Assembly: GCA_051859505.1 (NCBI GenBank)
Contig: JBHYFN010000055.1
Span: forward strand, 1 to 23,922
DNA length: 23,922 bases
Reading direction: 5' to 3'
Origin: JAFIEN01 sp051859505
Lineage (GTDB): Bacteria > Pseudomonadota > Alphaproteobacteria > Rhodobacterales > Rhodobacteraceae
Below the pieces are notes generated by a model, which did not search any database, was not told the origin of the DNA, and saw only the letters and a program-made list of their open reading frames with translations. Positions 21,802 to 23,922 of this stretch are shown here, piece by piece. The translations under genes were made by a program, and so were the position numbers. How positions within the stretch are numbered: position 1 is the first letter of the stretch; each line of letters opens with the position of its first letter.

Positions 21802-22818
21802 TCAGAACTGATCTTCGAACTTCTTGGCCAGATCCTCGATATTGTCCGGCGGCCAGTCCTCGACATCCATGCCGAGGTGCAGACCCATGCCCGAGAGCAC
21901 TTCCTTGATCTCGTTGAGCGACTTGCGGCCGAAGTTCGGCGTGCGCAGCATCTCGGCCTCGGTCTTCTGGATCAGGTCGCCGATATAGACGATGTTGTCG
22001 TTCTTCAGGCAGTTGGCCGAGCGCACCGAAAGCTCGAGCTCGTCCACCTTCTTGAGCAGCAGCGGGTTGAACTCCAGCCCGTCGTCCACCGAACCGGCAC
22101 CGGCCGATTCCGGCTCGTCGAAATTGACGAAGATCGACAGCTGGTCCTGAATGATGCGGGCGGCATAGGCCACGGCATCCTCGGGGGTGAGCGAGCCGTC
22201 GGTCTCGATCTTCATGGTCAGCTTGTCATAGTCCAGCACCTGCCCCTCGCGGGTCGGCTGCACTTCGTAAGAGACCTTCTTGACCGGCGAATAGATCGCG
22301 TCGATGGCGATCAGGCCGATCGGCGCATCCTCGGGCTTGTTCTTGTCGGCAGCGACATAGCCTTTGCCGTTGTTCACCGTCAGCTCCATATAGAGCGAGG
22401 CGCCGTCATCGAGATGGCAGATCACCAGATCCTTGTTCAGGATCTCGATCCCGTTCGATTCGGAAATGTCGCCGGCCGTGACCACGCCCGGGCCCTGCGC
22501 CTGAACGGTCAGCCGTTTCGGCCCTTCGACTTCCATCCGGATCGCGACGCCCTTGAGGTTCAGCACGATGTCGGTCACGTCCTCGCGCACGCCCGGCACG
22601 CTGGAAAACTCGTGCAGCACGTTGTCGATCTGAACGGCCGTGATCGCAGCCCCCTGCAGCGAGGACAGAAGCACCCGGCGCAGCGCGTTGCCCAGCGTCA
22701 GGCCGAAGCCCCGCTCGAGCGGTTCGGCCACGACGACGGCCTGCCGCGTCGGATCGTTGCCCGGCTTGACGTCAAGCTGCATCGGCTTGATCAGTTCGGC
22801 CCAGTTCTTGTGGATCAT
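21802..22818 (-). CDS. rpoA: DNA-directed RNA polymerase subunit alpha
   Basis: This 338-residue alpha subunit has both domains. The N-terminal dimerisation domain (about 1-230) includes EPLERGFGLTLGNALRRVLLSS. The C-terminal DNA- and activator-binding domain (about 250-325) includes LSVRSANCLKNDNI and RTPNFGRKSLNEIKEVL. It assembles the core RNA polymerase. The start was set at the ATG at 22818 (MIHKNWAELI) because GGAGGG lies just upstream; an in-frame ATG at 22854 would add 12 unconserved residues. It follows rpsK after 112 nt with no rpsD between, as is usual in alphaproteobacteria. Confidence 0.97.
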   Translation of the reverse strand: MIHKNWAELIKPMQLDVKPGNDPTRQAVVVAEPLERGFGLTLGNALRRVLLSSLQGAAITAVQIDNVLHEFSSVPGVREDVTDIVLNLKGVAIRMEVEGPKRLTVQAQGPGVVTAGDISESNGIEILNKDLVICHLDDGASLYMELTVNNGKGYVAADKNKPEDAPIGLIAIDAIYSPVKKVSYEVQPTREGQVLDYDKLTMKIETDGSLTPEDAVAYAARIIQDQLSIFVNFDEPESAGAGSVDDGLEFNPLLLKKVDELELSVRSANCLKNDNIVYIGDLIQKTEAEMLRTPNFGRKSLNEIKEVLSGMGLHLGMDVEDWPPDNIEDLAKKFEDQF

Positions 22819-22930
22819 GGGTCCCTCCATTCCTGCCCGGCTTCCCATGATCAAGAAGCGGACTCCCGAGGTTTCAAACAGCGACGGGGGGCCGCGCCAA
22901 AGGCCGCGACCCCACCCTCATGTTGTACGA

Positions 22931-23323
22931 TCAGACGCGGCGACGCTTGGGCGGCCGGCATCCGTTATGGGCCATCGGCGTCACATCACGGATCGAGGTG
23001 ATGTTGAAGCCCACGGCGGCCAGAGCGCGCAGCGCGGATTCACGGCCCGAACCGGGGCCCTGAACCTCGACCTCGATCGTCTTGACGCCATGTTCCTGCG
23101 CCTTGCGGCCGGCATCTTCGGCGGCCAGCTGCGCGGCATAGGGCGTGGACTTGCGCGAGCCCTTGAAGCCCATCGTCCCGGCCGAAGACCAGGCGATCGC
23201 ATTGCCCTGCACGTCCGAGATCAGGATCTTGGTGTTGTTGAACGAGGAATTCACATGCGCCACACCGGCGGCGATGTTCTTGGAGACCTTCTTCTTGCCT
23301 CCGCGACGGGTATCACGTGCCAT
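22931..23323 (-). CDS. rpsK: 30S ribosomal protein S11
   Basis: This 130-residue S11 has the conserved core AHVNSSFNNTKILISD, GFKGSRKSTPYAAQLAAEDAG and the C-terminal DVTPMAHNGCRPPKRRRV end. It is part of the 30S platform and contacts the Shine-Dalgarno helix. The ATG at 23323 is preceded by GGGAGG. It begins 13 nt after the rpsM stop, so the two are co-transcribed. Confidence 0.97.
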   Translation of the reverse strand: MARDTRRGGKKKVSKNIAAGVAHVNSSFNNTKILISDVQGNAIAWSSAGTMGFKGSRKSTPYAAQLAAEDAGRKAQEHGVKTIEVEVQGPGSGRESALRALAAVGFNITSIRDVTPMAHNGCRPPKRRRV

Positions 23324-23336
23324 CGGTCAGCCTCCC

Positions 23337-23705
23337 TTATTTCTTCTTGCCGGCAATGGCCTTTGCGGGGCCCTTGCGCGTGCGCGCGTTGGTATGGGTC
23401 CGCTGACCGCGAACGGGCAGGTTGCGGCGATGACGCAGGCCGCGATAGCAGCCAAGGTCCATCAGACGCTTGATGTTCATCGTGACTTCACGACGCAGGT
23501 CGCCTTCGACGGTGACGTTCGCGTCGATGAATTCGCGGATCGCCAGAACCTCGGCATCGGTCAGTTCGTTGACGCGGCGGGTCTGGTCGATATTCGTCGC
23601 GTCGCAGATCTGCTTGGCGATCGAAGGGCCGATCCCGGTGATATAGGTAAGCGCGATGGGAACCCGCTTTGCAGTCGGGATGTTCACGCCGGCAATACGT
23701 GCCAC
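23337..23705 (-). CDS. rpsM: 30S ribosomal protein S13
   Basis: This 122-residue S13 opens ARIAGVNIPTAKRVPIALTYI, then carries the helix-two-turn-helix region and the basic tail GQRTHTNARTRKGPAKAIAGKKK, cited by its end residues 100-122. It sits in the 30S head and contacts the 50S subunit and P-site tRNA. The start codon is GTG at 23705, with AGGA about 8 nt upstream; no nearer ATG is in frame. It is the first gene of the alpha operon in this window, and a promoter can be proposed at 23855-23883. Confidence 0.97.
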   Translation of the reverse strand: MARIAGVNIPTAKRVPIALTYITGIGPSIAKQICDATNIDQTRRVNELTDAEVLAIREFIDANVTVEGDLRREVTMNIKRLMDLGCYRGLRHRRNLPVRGQRTHTNARTRKGPAKAIAGKKK

Positions 23706-23725
23706 AGTGTCTTTCCTTTCGTTGC

Positions 23726-23751
23726 GGTTCCGTCATGCCGGAACCTTTTTT
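23726..23751 (+). terminator. Rho-independent-like terminator oriented against rpsM
   Basis: GGTTCCG (23726-23732) pairs with CGGAACC (23739-23745) around TCATGC, followed by TTTTTT on the plus strand. It is a textbook intrinsic terminator shape for transcription running rightwards, while the genes here run leftwards. On the leftward RNA it is a hairpin preceded by an A-run, about 20 nt before the rpsM ribosome-binding site. Confidence 0.6.
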
Positions 23752-23854
23752 CACAACGACAGACCCGGCTACGTGCCGCTCGGGCCAATGTCATTCGAGG
23801 TGGTCTGCCGAAACGGCGAATCCCGCCGGTCGCTGGGCGCAGGCGGGATGGCGC

Positions 23855-23883
23855 TGTCTAGGGGTTGCATCGGCTGGCGTCAA
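23855..23883 (-). promoter_or_regulatory. Candidate promoter of the rpsM-rpsK-rpoA-rplQ operon
   Basis: On the minus strand TTGACG (23883-23878) and TAGACA (23860-23855) are 17 bp apart, a good sigma-70-type -35 and a modest -10. The expected start near 23848 gives a leader of about 143 nt before the rpsM GTG. An 8-bp perfect inverted repeat, ATCCCGCC (23820-23827) with GGCGGGAT (23842-23849), would form a hairpin at the very 5' end of that RNA. Confidence 0.55.
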
Positions 23884-23922
23884 TACCCCTGAAGAGGCCC
23901 GGGGCACGGCCGGCCGGGCCGC

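Noticed and set aside
22819..22930. Possible hairpin in the rpsK-rpoA spacer from two GGCCGCG words
   Set aside because: The words are mainly direct rather than inverted repeats, and pairing breaks after three bases.

Overview
The window is about 24 kb of GC-rich DNA with tightly packed genes. It looks like a chromosomal segment from an alphaproteobacterium of the Rhodobacter/Paracoccus/Ruegeria group (Rhodobacterales). Four things point there: an xsc-linked sulfite-oxidation module, a methylsuccinyl-CoA dehydrogenase of the ethylmalonyl-CoA pathway, an alpha operon (rpsM-rpsK-rpoA-rplQ) without rpsD, and heavy use of GTG/TTG starts. No phage, insertion sequence, tRNA, rRNA or CRISPR array was seen.

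Layout. (1) 1-1419, minus strand: the N-terminal 473 codons of a FadH-type 2,4-dienoyl-CoA reductase that runs off the left edge. (2) 1617-11227, plus strand: a sulfonate dissimilation cluster, xsc - tauE - pta - ackA - soeA - soeB - soeC. Xsc splits sulfoacetaldehyde into sulfite and acetyl phosphate. Pta and AckA handle acetyl phosphate, TauE is a candidate sulfite or sulfonate exporter, and SoeABC is a candidate cytoplasm-facing molybdenum sulfite dehydrogenase feeding electrons to quinone. Upstream of xsc are direct repeats that resemble TauR boxes. The spacers xsc-tauE, pta-ackA and soeA-soeB are filled with strong hairpins or palindromic repeats. (3) 11228-13327, minus strand: three overlapping genes, proC, a CsaA-like tRNA-binding-domain protein and a glyoxylate/hydroxypyruvate reductase-type dehydrogenase. 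The last one's stop codon directly abuts the stop of soeC. (4) 13468-15824: an HisC-like aminotransferase, a small secreted His-rich DUF305 protein, and a second TauE/SafE permease on the minus strand. (5) 16007-19030: mcd, then a ten-helix-like membrane protein of unknown function that resembles the TsoY family. Its promoter carries two stacked inverted repeats with the same half-sites and spacing. (6) 19347-21169: a LuxR-type regulator overlapping cobO, the corrinoid adenosyltransferase gene. (7) 21253-23705, minus strand: rpsM, rpsK, rpoA, rplQ, with a recognisable promoter and a leader of about 140 nt at the right edge.

How the parts fit. Region 2 turns a C2 sulfonate (taurine or similar, through sulfoacetaldehyde) into acetyl-CoA, acetate and sulfate. 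Mcd is an enzyme of the acetyl-CoA assimilation route that depends on adenosylcobalamin mutases, the cofactor CobO helps make. The link between these regions is inferred from biochemistry, not from a shared operon. The least explained element is the TsoY-like gene with its double operator at 17725-19030.
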